Origin: Bowmanella dokdonensis
GTDB taxonomy: Bacteria; Pseudomonadota; Gammaproteobacteria; Enterobacterales; Alteromonadaceae
Length of the DNA: 64,000 nt
NCBI RefSeq assembly: GCF_017254865.1
Contig: NZ_JAFKCV010000003.1
Location: forward strand, 124,001 to 188,000
Reading direction: 5' to 3'
In this document: one piece after another, positions 28,168 to 37,197 of the stretch
Position numbering within the stretch: the first letter of the stretch is position 1
Layout of the letters: every line of letters begins with the position of its first letter
Program-made: the position numbers and the translations under genes
Notes under the pieces: generated by a model
Databases searched by the model: none
Told to the model about the DNA's origin: nothing
Seen by the model: the letters and a program-made list of their open reading frames with translations, nothing else

Positions 28168-28851
28168 ATGGGTATTTTCTCCCGTTTCACCGACATAGTG
28201 AACTCTAACATCAATGCCTTGCTGGACAAGGCAGAAGATCCGGAAAAAATGGTCCGCCTGATTATTCAGGAAATGGAAGACACACTGGTTGAGGTGCGTT
28301 CAACGTCCGCCAAGACCATTGCCAGCAAGAAAGAGATCAGTGCTCAGATCACCAAGCTGGAGATGCAGTCACTGGACTGGCAGGCCAAGGCTGAGCTGGC
28401 GCTGAGTAAGGACAGGGATGACCTGGCCAAGGCTGCCCTGATGGAGAAGAAAAAAGCCGCTGAACATGCCGAAGCACTGAAGAAAGAGCTGAAGCTGGTG
28501 GAAGAGCAGATTTCCAAGCTGCAGAGCGAGACGGCTCAGTTACAGGATAAGCTGGCCGACGCCAAAGCACGCCAGAAAACCATTATCCTGCGCCAGAAAA
28601 CTGCCGAATCAAGGCTGGAAGTCAAACGCAGTCTGGACAGTGGCAAGGTTGACGAGGCAATGGGTCGCTTCGAGCGTTATGAGCGCAAAATTGATGACCT
28701 GGAAAGCCAGATTGAAGCCTATGATTTGGGTAAACATAGCCTGGCGGATGAATTTGCGGCCCTGGAAGCCGGTGATAAGATAGATGATGAACTGGCGGCC
28801 CTGAAGAAAAAGATGAAATCAAAAGACGCCAAAAGCAATAGCAAAGCTTGA
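28168..28851 (+). CDS. pspA: Phage shock protein A
   Basis: Peripheral inner-membrane protein that inhibits PspF and, when released, binds stressed membranes as an ESCRT-III-like oligomer. 227 aa, nearly all coiled-coil helix. The amphipathic N-terminus MGIFSRFTDIVNSNINALLD and the region EDPEKMVRLIIQEMEDTL are as in E. coli PspA. The ATG at 28168 is chosen over one at 28132 because GAGG is 8 nt upstream and the family starts at MGIFSR. Confidence 0.96.
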   Translation: MGIFSRFTDIVNSNINALLDKAEDPEKMVRLIIQEMEDTLVEVRSTSAKTIASKKEISAQITKLEMQSLDWQAKAELALSKDRDDLAKAALMEKKKAAEHAEALKKELKLVEEQISKLQSETAQLQDKLADAKARQKTIILRQKTAESRLEVKRSLDSGKVDEAMGRFERYERKIDDLESQIEAYDLGKHSLADEFAALEAGDKIDDELAALKKKMKSKDAKSNSKA

Positions 28852-28883
28852 ATTAACCACTAGCAGGTGTTGAGGAGACTATC

Positions 28884-29120
28884 GTGGAAGGCGTAATTGG
28901 AATCATAGTGGCACCCATCGTTATCTTTCTGATCTTTGTGGCGCCCATTTGGCTGGTCATGCACTATCGCAGTAAAAAACAGGTAGCGCAGGGGCTGTCT
29001 CAGGAAGAGTTCGCCGCCCTAACAGAACTGGCGAACAAGGCCGAAGTTATGGCTGAACGCATTCAGACCCTGGAGGCCATTCTGGATGCCGAAGCGCCGC
29101 AATGGAGGAACCGTGCATGA
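28884..29120 (+). CDS. pspB: Phage shock protein B
   Basis: 78-aa inner-membrane protein that with PspC senses envelope stress and relieves PspA inhibition. One helix at about residues 5-25 (IIVAPIVIFLIFVAPIWLVM) precedes a cytosolic Leu-rich helical tail (LTELANKAEVMAERIQTLE). It uses GTG or a nearby start (GAGG-type site upstream), and its stop overlaps the pspC ATG (ATGA). Confidence 0.93.
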   Translation: MEGVIGIIVAPIVIFLIFVAPIWLVMHYRSKKQVAQGLSQEEFAALTELANKAEVMAERIQTLEAILDAEAPQWRNRA

Positions 29121-29539
29121 AGACCAAAGGTGAACTCTATCGTAATCCCCAACGGGGTAAAATTGCCGGAGTCTGTGCAGGAATCGCCGACTATTTCGGT
29201 TGGGAGGTTTGGCTGATTCGCATCATCATCGTCTCAGCGGTATTGTTGTCGGGTCCCTTCTTCATCATGGCGTATATTGCCGCCTGGTTTATTCTGGACA
29301 AGAAGCCGGGTACCACCGACAAATCGGTATTTGGCCAGATGCAGGGAAAGGGATGGTACAACAGGGAAGAAAGCCATGTAGAAGTCAAGTCCCGGGTCTG
29401 GCAGGCGGGTGAACCTCCCAGGCAGGCATTTCATGATATAAAAGGGCGTTTTGACCGTCTGGAATTGCGTTTGCGCCGGATGGAAACCTATGTGACCTCG
29501 CCGGAATTCCAACTCAATCGTGAGATCAGCCGTTTGTAA
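29117..29539 (+). CDS. pspC: Phage shock protein C
   Basis: 140-aa PspC-domain inner-membrane stress sensor. The N-terminal cytosolic part LYRNPQRGKIAGVCAGIADYFG is the family signature, followed by a membrane region at about residues 40-70 and a C-terminal tail with a coiled coil (FDRLELRLRRMETYV). The ATG at 29117 is supported by GGAGG 8 nt upstream and overlaps the pspB stop. No pspD, pspE or pspG is in view; ycjX and ycjF follow instead. Confidence 0.94.
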   Translation: MKTKGELYRNPQRGKIAGVCAGIADYFGWEVWLIRIIIVSAVLLSGPFFIMAYIAAWFILDKKPGTTDKSVFGQMQGKGWYNREESHVEVKSRVWQAGEPPRQAFHDIKGRFDRLELRLRRMETYVTSPEFQLNREISRL

Positions 29540-29625
29540 AATAACTTCATTAGCGTGGAGGTCGAGGACGGTCACAAGGCCGTCCTTTTGTTTATATACA
29601 ATGGTGTTATAAAAGGGAAAGCAGC

Positions 29626-31038
29626 ATGTCGCGCCAAGGCAACCTGTTGGACAAACTGCAAACCAGGGCCCGGGTAGTGGCCAACCGCCTGAGCGATCAA
29701 CATGTGAAGCTGGCGGTGACGGGGCTGAGCGGTGCCGGCAAGACGGCCTTTATCACTTCTTTGATCAATCAATTGATGGAAGGCGCCAGTACGTCCAGCC
29801 TGCCATTTTTTTCAGTGTGCAAACAATCCCGCTTTATTGGCGCCAAACGAGCCGTGCAGCCTGACCTGCGACTGGCCAGGTTTGAGTATGAACAGGCCAT
29901 GGAAATGCTCAGGGGCAACCCGCCAGCCTGGCCAGTGCCCACCCGGGGGGTCAGTCAAATCCGGTTGCATCTTCGCTACTATCCAGGCTCCGGACTGCGT
30001 AAATTGGTCAGCAACCGTTCGACACTGATTCTGGATATTCTCGACTACCCGGGTGAATGGTTGCTGGATTTGCCTTTGCTGGATATGAATTTTGCTCAGT
30101 GGACTCTGTATTGTCAGCAACAGATGCAAGGCAGTATCAGGCAGGAATTATCGCGAACTCTTCGGGAACAGGCCTCCAAACTGGATTGGCTGGCGCCAGG
30201 GGACGAGTTGCAGTTGCAGAAACTGGCTGAATGTTTTCGGCAATACCTGCGGGATTGCAAGGAGGCGGGACTGGAACTGATTCAACCAGGGCGTTTTGTT
30301 TTGCCCGGGGAGCTCGAAGGTGCACCTATTCTGCAATTTATACCCGCTCTAGGATTGCCAGGCGGATTTGACTGGCAACAGGTGCCAATAGGTTCAAATC
30401 TCAGCCTGGCGATGGACAGGTACAACCAGTACAGGGACAAGGTGATCAAGCCCTTTTATCGGGCGTACTTCCGTGACTTTGATCGCCAGATAGTACTGGT
30501 GGATTGTCTGTCGGCTCTGAATAAAGGCCCGGAAGCCTTCAACGAACTGCAGCAGGCGATAAACTGGATATTGCAGAGTTTTCATTACGGTGGCAACTCC
30601 CTGATCAGGCGTTTGTTTTCGCCACGAATCGATAAATTGGTGTTTGCTGCCAGTAAGGCCGATCACATCACTGCTGATCAGCAGGACAATCTGATTCGCT
30701 TGCTGGAGTCGATGATACATGAGGCCAGACAGACCATTCATTATGAAGGTGTCAGTATCCAAACTACGGCGCTGGCGGCGATCCGGGCATCCCAAAGCGG
30801 TAAAGCTGATTATCAGGGGAAGACCCTCAGTGTACTGACCGGTCACGACAAGCAAGGCCAGCCGCTGACCCTGTATCCGGGCGATGTACCCGTCGGTCGA
30901 CCCTCCCCGGCGTTCTGGTCGACTCAGGGCTTTGATTTTCCTCAGTTTTCCCCCCAGTCTTCGACAGAGTTGTCGGCTTTGCCACATATCCGTATGGATC
31001 AGATGCTCGAATTCCTGTTGGGGGATAAATTGCGATGA
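29626..31038 (+). CDS. ycjX: YcjX-family P-loop protein (DUF463)
   Basis: 470-aa cytosolic protein with a GTPase-like P-loop (VTGLSGAGKTAF, near residue 31) and the family segment LDILDYPGEWLLDLPLL. In E. coli it lies in the Psp regulon downstream of pspE and its exact role is not settled; a stress-linked NTPase is the usual suggestion. AAAGGG lies before the ATG. The stop overlaps the ycjF start by four bases (ATGA), so the two proteins are made together, and the genes are only 87 bp after pspC. Confidence 0.92.
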   Translation: MSRQGNLLDKLQTRARVVANRLSDQHVKLAVTGLSGAGKTAFITSLINQLMEGASTSSLPFFSVCKQSRFIGAKRAVQPDLRLARFEYEQAMEMLRGNPPAWPVPTRGVSQIRLHLRYYPGSGLRKLVSNRSTLILDILDYPGEWLLDLPLLDMNFAQWTLYCQQQMQGSIRQELSRTLREQASKLDWLAPGDELQLQKLAECFRQYLRDCKEAGLELIQPGRFVLPGELEGAPILQFIPALGLPGGFDWQQVPIGSNLSLAMDRYNQYRDKVIKPFYRAYFRDFDRQIVLVDCLSALNKGPEAFNELQQAINWILQSFHYGGNSLIRRLFSPRIDKLVFAASKADHITADQQDNLIRLLESMIHEARQTIHYEGVSIQTTALAAIRASQSGKADYQGKTLSVLTGHDKQGQPLTLYPGDVPVGRPSPAFWSTQGFDFPQFSPQSSTELSALPHIRMDQMLEFLLGDKLR

Positions 31039-32084
31039 ACAATGACCGTCAGAATAAGGCCTTACGGCCGGCGATCAGGCTGAAGGCTGACCCAGGAGAG
31101 CCAGCACAGCGAGACAGCGAGTTGTCAAAAGCGATCCGACTGGCATCGCCTCCCAGAGAGCTGGATGTGGACCCCGGCTCAGGAGAGGCTGCCGAGCTCC
31201 CTACAGAAAAGTCGATTTCCTTCAGGCCCAGGCTCCTGTTCTGGTTGCTACTGGTCTTGGTGATCCTGGGTTGCGCCCAGTTTGCTGTGGGTATTACCAG
31301 GAGTATCGAGTTAGACGACTGGCTGGCAGTGGGTTGGTATCTGCTGCTCGGTGCCGCAGGGCTGGCGGCAGCAGTGTTCCTGGGGAGGGAATGGCGGGCC
31401 CTGCGACAGCTCGACATCAGGCAGTCTCAGCAGGATAAAGCCAAGTGGCTGGCACAGAGCCCGGCAATAGGAGAAGCCCGCGGGTACTGTCTGCAACTTG
31501 CTGACAAGTTGCCACTGGATAGCCGACAAGCCCTCGTTCGTTGGGAGGATGCCATGCAGGAGCATCATTCAGACCGGGAGGTAATGCATTTGTTCGAACA
31601 GCAGGTGTTGCAGGAGGCCGATGAAAAAGCCCTTCGGCACATCAGCCAGGAGGCCAGCGCTTCTGCTGTCATGATTGCTATCAGTCCCTTTGTCTTGCTC
31701 GACATGCTTCTGGTGTTCTGGCGCAACCTGCGCATGGTCAACAGGATTTGCGCCTGCTATGGTGTCAGGCCCGGCTACTGGGCCAAGGTCCGTCTGCTTC
31801 AGCGTATGTGTCATTCCATGCTGTACGCAGGGGCCAGCGAACTGGCAGCCGATGCATCGGCCTGGGCCCTGGGTGGCAGTCTGACCGCAAAAATATCATC
31901 CCGTGCGGCTCAGGGACTGGGCGCTGGGGTGCTGACGGCCAGATTTGGCCTCCAGGCAATGCAGGTGTGCAGGCCTGTTCCCTTTATCAGTGTTAAGAGA
32001 CCCCACCTGGGTCAGATTGCTGCCGATCTGGTCAAACGGCTGAAAAAGCTGGATACGCCGGAAGCCGCTCAGAAAACCACCTGA
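31035..32084 (+). CDS. ycjF: YcjF-family membrane protein (TIGR01620/DUF697)
   Basis: 349-aa inner-membrane protein. A charged cytosolic N-terminus of about 60 residues is followed by two close helices (about 67-85 and 98-116: LLFWLLLVLVILGCAQFAVG, WYLLLGAAGLAAAVFL) and a C-terminal DUF697-type region with further hydrophobic helices (SAVMIAISPFVLLDMLLVFW). Pairs with ycjX by a four-base overlap. Its molecular role is unknown; the neighbourhood ties it to envelope stress. Confidence 0.9.
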   Translation: MNNDRQNKALRPAIRLKADPGEPAQRDSELSKAIRLASPPRELDVDPGSGEAAELPTEKSISFRPRLLFWLLLVLVILGCAQFAVGITRSIELDDWLAVGWYLLLGAAGLAAAVFLGREWRALRQLDIRQSQQDKAKWLAQSPAIGEARGYCLQLADKLPLDSRQALVRWEDAMQEHHSDREVMHLFEQQVLQEADEKALRHISQEASASAVMIAISPFVLLDMLLVFWRNLRMVNRICACYGVRPGYWAKVRLLQRMCHSMLYAGASELAADASAWALGGSLTAKISSRAAQGLGAGVLTARFGLQAMQVCRPVPFISVKRPHLGQIAADLVKRLKKLDTPEAAQKTT

Positions 32085-32143
32085 CTCCTTGTCTGCCGCA
32101 GCAGGGCTCCTCACTGTCTGGAAGCCCTGTTACTGACCCTCCA

Positions 32144-32161
32144 TGTAAAATTATTGTTACG
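32144..32161 (+). promoter_or_regulatory. Candidate TyrR/PhhR box before phhA
   Basis: TGTAAA-N6-GTTACG against the TyrR consensus TGTAAA-N6-TTTACA: ten of twelve positions agree, including the key G and C. It lies about 120 bp upstream of phhA. Confidence 0.5.
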
Positions 32162-32283
32162 CCTTGCCGGGGCCGGGAAAGGGGGAAGTCGCTTTTTCTT
32201 TGCATACAATTCAGTAGACTCACGTCCAACTATCAGACCCTGCCGTTTCAGTCAGGGCAAACCAGCAACGAGTGACAGAATTT

Positions 32284-33087
32284 ATGACTAAGACAACCCA
32301 GTATGTTTCCCGTCAGGCAGACGAGAAGGGGGTCATTCATTGGACAGATGAAGAAAATGCTGTATGGAGTGATCTGGTTGCCAGGCAACTGGATATCATC
32401 CAGGGCAGGGCCTGCGATCAATTTATGCACGGCCTTGAACTGCTGAATTTACCCCAGGACCGTATTCCGCAATTGCATGAAGTCAATGAGGTCCTGGAAA
32501 GGGAAACCGGTTGGCAGGTGGCCAAGGTGCCAGCCCTGATCAACTTTGACGAATTCTTCCGTCTGCTGGCCAACAAGCAGTTTCCGGTGGCGACTTTTAT
32601 CCGCACAAGGGAAGAGTTCGACTATCTGCAGGAACCAGATATATTCCATGAAATTTTTGGTCATTGCCCGCTGTTGACCAACCCGGCCTTTGCTCACTTT
32701 ACCCATACCTACGGCAAGCTGGGGTATGCCGCAAGCAAACAGGACCGGGTATATCTGGCCAGACTCTATTGGTTCACTATTGAGTTTGGCCTACTGCGTC
32801 AGCAGAATGAGTTGCGCATCTACGGCGGTGGCATTCTGTCATCGCCGGGTGAGACTATCTATGCCCTGGAGAGCGACAAACCAGAGCGGCACAGGATGGA
32901 GCCGGTGGAAGCCCTGCGGACCCCTTATCGAATCGATATCATGCAGCCCGTTTATTATATTCTGGATGGTCTTGATGATCTGTTCGAACTGGCAGAGCTG
33001 GATTTGATGGCATTGGTAGAAAAAGCCAAAGCATTGGGCCTGCATGACCCCAAGTTTCCTCCGAAACCACAGAAGATGGCCAGTTGA
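32284..33087 (+). CDS. phhA: Phenylalanine 4-monooxygenase
   Basis: Non-haem iron, pterin-dependent hydroxylase turning L-Phe into L-Tyr, the first step of Phe breakdown. 267 aa, the normal bacterial size with no regulatory domain. The iron ligands are in FHEIFGHCPLL (two His) and WFTIEFGLL (Glu). The ATG at 32284 is taken; an in-frame GTG at 32272 would add four residues. phhB, which recycles the pterin, follows 53 bp later, and the TyrR-type regulator follows that. Confidence 0.96.
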   Translation: MTKTTQYVSRQADEKGVIHWTDEENAVWSDLVARQLDIIQGRACDQFMHGLELLNLPQDRIPQLHEVNEVLERETGWQVAKVPALINFDEFFRLLANKQFPVATFIRTREEFDYLQEPDIFHEIFGHCPLLTNPAFAHFTHTYGKLGYAASKQDRVYLARLYWFTIEFGLLRQQNELRIYGGGILSSPGETIYALESDKPERHRMEPVEALRTPYRIDIMQPVYYILDGLDDLFELAELDLMALVEKAKALGLHDPKFPPKPQKMAS

Positions 33088-33140
33088 GCCGGATAAGCTC
33101 AGGTCTGACATTTTAATTAAAGCTAAGGAAAATCATTCAG

Positions 33141-33479
33141 ATGACTGAACTGACACAACAGAAATGTGAAGCCTGCCGGGCCGATGCGCCGAAGGTTACA
33201 GATGAGGAACTGGCAACCCTGATCAAAGAAATTCCTGATTGGGTACCCCATGTGCGGGACAACATCATGCAGTTGGAAAGAGAGTTCAAGTTCAGGAACT
33301 TCAAATTGGCCATGGAGTTTGCTATCAAGGTGGGTAACATGGCCGAAGAGGAAGGACACCACCCGGCCATTCTTCTGGAATGGGGCAAGGTCACCGTTAC
33401 CTGGTGGTCACATTCCATCAAAGGACTGCATAAGAACGATTTTATCTGCGCGGCCAAGACGGATAAACTATTCGACTGA
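33141..33479 (+). CDS. phhB: Pterin-4a-carbinolamine dehydratase
   Basis: 112-aa enzyme dehydrating 4a-hydroxytetrahydrobiopterin made by PhhA, so the cofactor can be reduced again. The catalytic motif [13 protein letters not shown] and the later His in [11 protein letters not shown] are intact. AAGGA lies 11 nt before the ATG. Co-directional with phhA and probably in one transcript. A 226-bp gap to tyrR follows. Confidence 0.95.
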   Translation: MTELTQQKCEACRADAPKVTDEELATLIKEIPDWVPHVRDNIMQLEREFKFRNFKLAMEFAIKVGNMAEEEGHHPAILLEWGKVTVTWWSHSIKGLHKNDFICAAKTDKLFD

Positions 33480-33665
33480 TTTTGGATGGCTCCGGCGTGC
33501 GTCGGGGCCTGTCAGTTTGCTTCCCGGATTTGGTCTTTCCCAGTGTTTCCGTACTTTTAAATCCTGACACTCCTTTTTCTATTCAATCTGCCCCTCCATC
33601 CCAGGGAATTTACCCACTAGTCGTACCTGATCCTCGAGACATTTTTCTGTCCTCCACCTTGTTAT

Positions 33666-33683
33666 TGTCATAAAATGTTTACA
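33666..33683 (+). promoter_or_regulatory. TyrR box at the tyrR start
   Basis: TGTCAT-N6-TTTACA: a perfect right half and four of six positions in the left half. It ends 23 bp before the tyrR ATG, where bound protein would block its own transcription. Confidence 0.6.
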
Positions 33684-33706
33684 ACTTTAACATGTCGGAT
33701 TCATCT

Positions 33707-35263
33707 ATGCGTCTGGAGATCAGTTGTAAGGATCGGCTCGGTATAACTCAGGATGTGCTTGATATCCTGGTCGAATACGAAATCGATTTACGTGGAATCG
33801 AAATAGATAAGAGTGGAAAAATATTCCTGCATTTTCCCAATATCGAGTTTGCCGAGTTTCAGCACCTGATGCCAAAGATCCGTCGGATCGAGGGAATCGA
33901 AGACGTTAAAACCACCCCTTTCATGCCGGTTGAGCGGGAGCAGAATCAACTTCGTGCGTTGCTTAGGACCTTACCCGACCCGGTTTTTTCCATAGATACC
34001 CGGGGGCAGATACTGCTGGTCAATGAAGCGGTGGTCTCCAGCCTGGAGAGCAGTTATCAGGATGTGGTGGGTCAGGAAATAGGCGAACTGGTCAAGGGCT
34101 TCAACTTTCTGCGCTGGCTGGAGAGTAAAGAAGTGTTGGCCCAGACCCAGAAGGTTAAGTTCATTGAGCAGGATTTTCTTGCCGATATCCTGCCTGTGGT
34201 GGTGCCTGAGGGAGAAGGCGCTTCTATCCTGGCCGGTGCCGTGTTGTTGCTCAAATCAGAGTATCGCCTGGGCCAGCAACTGACCGTGTTTCACCAGGCA
34301 GGAAGGGACTCCTTTACCGAAGTGCTGGCCAATAGCAGTCAGATGAAAAAGATGGTCCGCGAGGCGAAGAAAATGGCTGAGCTGGATGCGCCAATTCTAC
34401 TTTACGGGGAAACAGGCGTTGGCAAGGAGCTCATCGCCAGGGCATGTCATGAGGCCAGTCGCCGCGCTGGGCAGGCCCTGCTGGTACTCAATTGCGCCTC
34501 TATTCCTGATGAAATGGCCGAGCTCGAGTTGTTCGGCTGTGCCTCTGGTACTTATGGTCGCGATCAGGCCAAGACCGGTCTGCTGGAACAGGCAGAAGGA
34601 GGTACCTTATTGCTCGACGAAGTGGGGGACATGTCACTGTCTCTGCAGGCGAAGCTTTTAAGGGTATTGCAGGATGGGTCGTTCAGGCGCGTGGGCGATG
34701 CCGTTGAGGTCAAGGTCAACGTCAGAATCATCGCAACCACCCAGAAAGACCTGGGCCAGATGGTCATGGATGGGCGTTTTCGTGAAGATCTTTACTACCG
34801 GCTCAATGTGCTCAGTCTGGTAGTCCCACCGCTCAGGGAGCGTAAATCTGACATCATCGGGCTGGCGGAACAATTTCTGCAAGAGCAGAGCCTCAAGCTG
34901 GGCCGCCGCCCGCCCAAGCTGAACAAGTCATGCGTGGAATTTTTGCAGTCCTATCCCTGGCCCGGCAATGTCAGACAACTGGAAAATGCCCTTTACCGCG
35001 CAATGACGCTCCTGGAGCAGGATGAACTGGGCAAGGAAGATATTCAGTTGCCGAGCAGTAATGGTAGTCCGGCCTATTTTCCGGAGGAGATCGAGGGGAC
35101 GCTGGATCAGGAGGTTAAGCGCTTCGAAAAGGACTTGCTCAGACGTCTCTATCCCAGCTATCCCAGTACGCGGCAACTGGCGCGGAAACTGGGGCTCAGT
35201 CATACGGCCATCGCCAACAAACTGCGTGAATATGGTATTAACAAGAAGACTGTAAAGGTGTGA
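33707..35263 (+). CDS. tyrR: TyrR/PhhR-family aromatic amino-acid regulator
   Basis: 518-aa DNA-binding regulator responding to Tyr/Phe. The domains are an N-terminal ACT (1-75, MRLEISCKDRLGIT, as in E. coli TyrR), PAS (about 78-190), AAA+ (about 205-430; Walker A YGETGVGKE, Walker B GGTLLLDEVGDM) and a C-terminal Fis-type HTH (STRQLARKLGLSHTAIANKLREY). The sigma-54-contact GAFTGA motif is replaced (FGCASGTYGRDQA), so it should act with sigma-70, as TyrR does, not as a sigma-54 activator. The ATG at 33707 matches the family N-terminus; one at 33692 has no ribosome site. PhhR is an equally fair name, given the neighbours. Confidence 0.93.
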   Translation: MRLEISCKDRLGITQDVLDILVEYEIDLRGIEIDKSGKIFLHFPNIEFAEFQHLMPKIRRIEGIEDVKTTPFMPVEREQNQLRALLRTLPDPVFSIDTRGQILLVNEAVVSSLESSYQDVVGQEIGELVKGFNFLRWLESKEVLAQTQKVKFIEQDFLADILPVVVPEGEGASILAGAVLLLKSEYRLGQQLTVFHQAGRDSFTEVLANSSQMKKMVREAKKMAELDAPILLYGETGVGKELIARACHEASRRAGQALLVLNCASIPDEMAELELFGCASGTYGRDQAKTGLLEQAEGGTLLLDEVGDMSLSLQAKLLRVLQDGSFRRVGDAVEVKVNVRIIATTQKDLGQMVMDGRFREDLYYRLNVLSLVVPPLRERKSDIIGLAEQFLQEQSLKLGRRPPKLNKSCVEFLQSYPWPGNVRQLENALYRAMTLLEQDELGKEDIQLPSSNGSPAYFPEEIEGTLDQEVKRFEKDLLRRLYPSYPSTRQLARKLGLSHTAIANKLREYGINKKTVKV

Positions 35264-35267
35264 TTAC

Positions 35268-35344
35268 GCCTGATGAGCCGGGGCGGTGACAGCAACCGCC
35301 CGGCCTCCCCCTGGGCGGCGCTCGTCAGGCAAAAGTTGCCTTTT
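35268..35344 (+). terminator. Structured tyrR terminator with overlapping alternative stem
   Basis: GGCAA-AAG-TTGCC (35328-35340) followed by TTTT is a small terminator. Just upstream, an 11-bp stem GCCTGATGAGC (35268-35278)/GCTCGTCAGGC (35320-35330), enclosing a GC-rich inner hairpin, shares the GGC at 35328-35330 with it, so the two folds exclude each other. Confidence 0.55.
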
Positions 35345-35479
35345 GACATAACAATCGCTGACATGATGAGGTAACCTTTAAGCACATCCGGGAACATCTT
35401 CAACCAGTCAGGGACCCTTGCCGGTATGAGGACAGATCCTGTGAAACTTAACTATTGGAAACAAAAGTCAGAATAATTC

Positions 35480-36496
35480 ATGAAACTAGCAACTTTAAAA
35501 AATGGTACCAGAGACGGCCAGTTAGTGGTCGTCAGCAAAGATTTGAAAACAGCGGTAGCGGTGACGCACATCGCTTCCACAATGCAGACTGCACTGGATA
35601 ACTGGGATACGGTATCCATGCATCTGCAGGCTACTTACCACGCCCTCAACATCGGCCAGTTGGATGATGTGATTGCCTTCGATGCCAAAGACTGTGAGTC
35701 GCCTCTGCCCAGGGCTTTCCAGTGGGCGGACGGCAGCGCTTATGTGAACCATGTGGAGCTGGTCCGCAAGGCCCGGGGAGCCGAGATGCCTGAAAGCTTC
35801 TGGACAGACCCCCTGATGTATCAGGGAGGCTCGGACGACTTTATCGGACCGATGGATGATATTCAGTTGCCCAGTGACGAATGGGGCATCGATTTCGAGG
35901 GTGAAATAGCAGTGGTGACCGGCGATGTCTCCATGGGCGTGTCAGCCCAGGAAGCCGGTAATCATGTGCGCTTGCTGATGCTGGTCAACGACGTCTCACT
36001 GCGTGGATTGATCCCCGGCGAACTGGCTAAAGGCTTTGGCTTCTTCCAGTCCAAACCGGCCTCGTCCTTTTCGCCGGTGGCCGTGACGCCGGATGAACTG
36101 GGCGATTGCTGGCATGATTTCAAGGTTCATCTACCCCTGTTGTCCAGCTTTAACGGTAAAGCATTTGGCAAACCTGAGGCGGGGCAGGACATGACCTTTA
36201 ACTTTGGCGAGCTTATCGCTCATGCGGCCAAGACCCGAAACCTGAAAGCAGGTGCCATTATTGGTTCAGGTACTGTCTCCAACAAGCAGGGCACCGAACA
36301 TGGTACGTCCATAGACGAAGGCGGTGTGGGCTATTCATGCATTGCTGAGGTCCGCATGATTGAGACGATCCGTGACGGAAAACCCAGCACCGGTTTTATG
36401 AAATTTGGGGATCGTGTGCGGATCGAAATGCTGGATGAAAATGGCAACAGTATTTTCGGCGCCATCGATCAGCAGGTCAGAGAGTACCAGGCATGA
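35480..36496 (+). CDS. Fumarylacetoacetate hydrolase family protein (tyrosine degradation)
   Basis: 338-aa FAH-family hydrolase, expected to split fumarylacetoacetate into fumarate and acetoacetate, the last step of the homogentisate pathway. The metal and active-site segment is DEWGIDFEGEIAVVTGDV, followed by LMLVNDVSLRGLIPGE and the C-terminal AGAIIGSGTVSNKQ. It is the shorter bacterial type, not the 420-aa eukaryotic type. Overlaps maiA by four bases (ATGA), and the adjoining maiA, phhA and phhB support the assignment. Homogentisate dioxygenase and 4-HPP dioxygenase are not in this window. Confidence 0.9.
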   Translation: MKLATLKNGTRDGQLVVVSKDLKTAVAVTHIASTMQTALDNWDTVSMHLQATYHALNIGQLDDVIAFDAKDCESPLPRAFQWADGSAYVNHVELVRKARGAEMPESFWTDPLMYQGGSDDFIGPMDDIQLPSDEWGIDFEGEIAVVTGDVSMGVSAQEAGNHVRLLMLVNDVSLRGLIPGELAKGFGFFQSKPASSFSPVAVTPDELGDCWHDFKVHLPLLSSFNGKAFGKPEAGQDMTFNFGELIAHAAKTRNLKAGAIIGSGTVSNKQGTEHGTSIDEGGVGYSCIAEVRMIETIRDGKPSTGFMKFGDRVRIEMLDENGNSIFGAIDQQVREYQA

Positions 36497-37146
36497 GCAT
36501 CAGGTTGTACGGCTATTGGCGATCTTCTGCCAGCTATCGGGTCAGAATCGCCCTCCATTTGAAAGACATTCCTTTTGAGCATCAGTCCGTGCATCTGGTC
36601 AGGGATGGCGGGGAGCAACATCTACGGTCCTATCAGGGCCTGAATCCCTCTGCCCTGGTGCCAACCCTGGTGGATGAGGACGAAGACATTATCCTCAACC
36701 AGTCCCTTGCCATTATCGAATACCTGGATGAAAAATACGACACCGGCCCGGCGCTGCTGCCCGAACATAAGTTGCAGCGCGCCAGAGTCAGGGCGCTGGC
36801 TTATGACGTGGCGGCCGACATCCAACCGCTGGCAAACCTGCGGGTGTTGCAATACCTGGAACGGGAATTTGATGCTGATGCAGAAGGCAAGGCTGTCTGG
36901 GCGCGGTACTGGATAGAAAAAGGCTTTACCGGTATCGAAAAGCGCCTGCAGACCACGGCTGGCAAGTATTGCTTCGGCTTTGATTTAACGCTGGTCGATG
37001 TGTGTCTGGTGCCACAGGTCTACAATGCTCTGCGTTTCGGGGTGGATATGGCGGATTATCCGTTGATTCAACGGATCGCCGAGAACTGCAACAAGCTGGA
37101 GGCTTTCAGCAGGGCCGCGCCGGAAAATCAGCCGGACGCCCAGTAA
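36493..37146 (+). CDS. maiA: Maleylacetoacetate isomerase
   Basis: 217-aa zeta-class glutathione S-transferase that isomerises maleylacetoacetate to fumarylacetoacetate using glutathione. The N-terminal thioredoxin-like domain has the zeta motif YWRSSASYRVRIAL (catalytic Ser about residues 11-13) and NPSALVPTLVDEDE; the glutathione-contact QSLAIIEYLDE follows. The ATG overlaps the upstream FAH stop. A strong terminator comes 22 bp after the stop. Confidence 0.95.
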   Translation: MSIRLYGYWRSSASYRVRIALHLKDIPFEHQSVHLVRDGGEQHLRSYQGLNPSALVPTLVDEDEDIILNQSLAIIEYLDEKYDTGPALLPEHKLQRARVRALAYDVAADIQPLANLRVLQYLEREFDADAEGKAVWARYWIEKGFTGIEKRLQTTAGKYCFGFDLTLVDVCLVPQVYNALRFGVDMADYPLIQRIAENCNKLEAFSRAAPENQPDAQ

Positions 37147-37168
37147 GTCAGGACAGGCAGTAAAATGC

Positions 37169-37194
37169 AAAAGCCCGGCTTGTACCGGGCTTTT
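37169..37194. terminator. Bidirectional terminator between maiA and the Lrp-family gene
   Basis: Ten-bp perfect stem AAAAGCCCGG/CCGGGCTTTT with loop CTTGTA, with A and T runs suited to both strands. Confidence 0.9.
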
Positions 37195-37197
37195 CTG

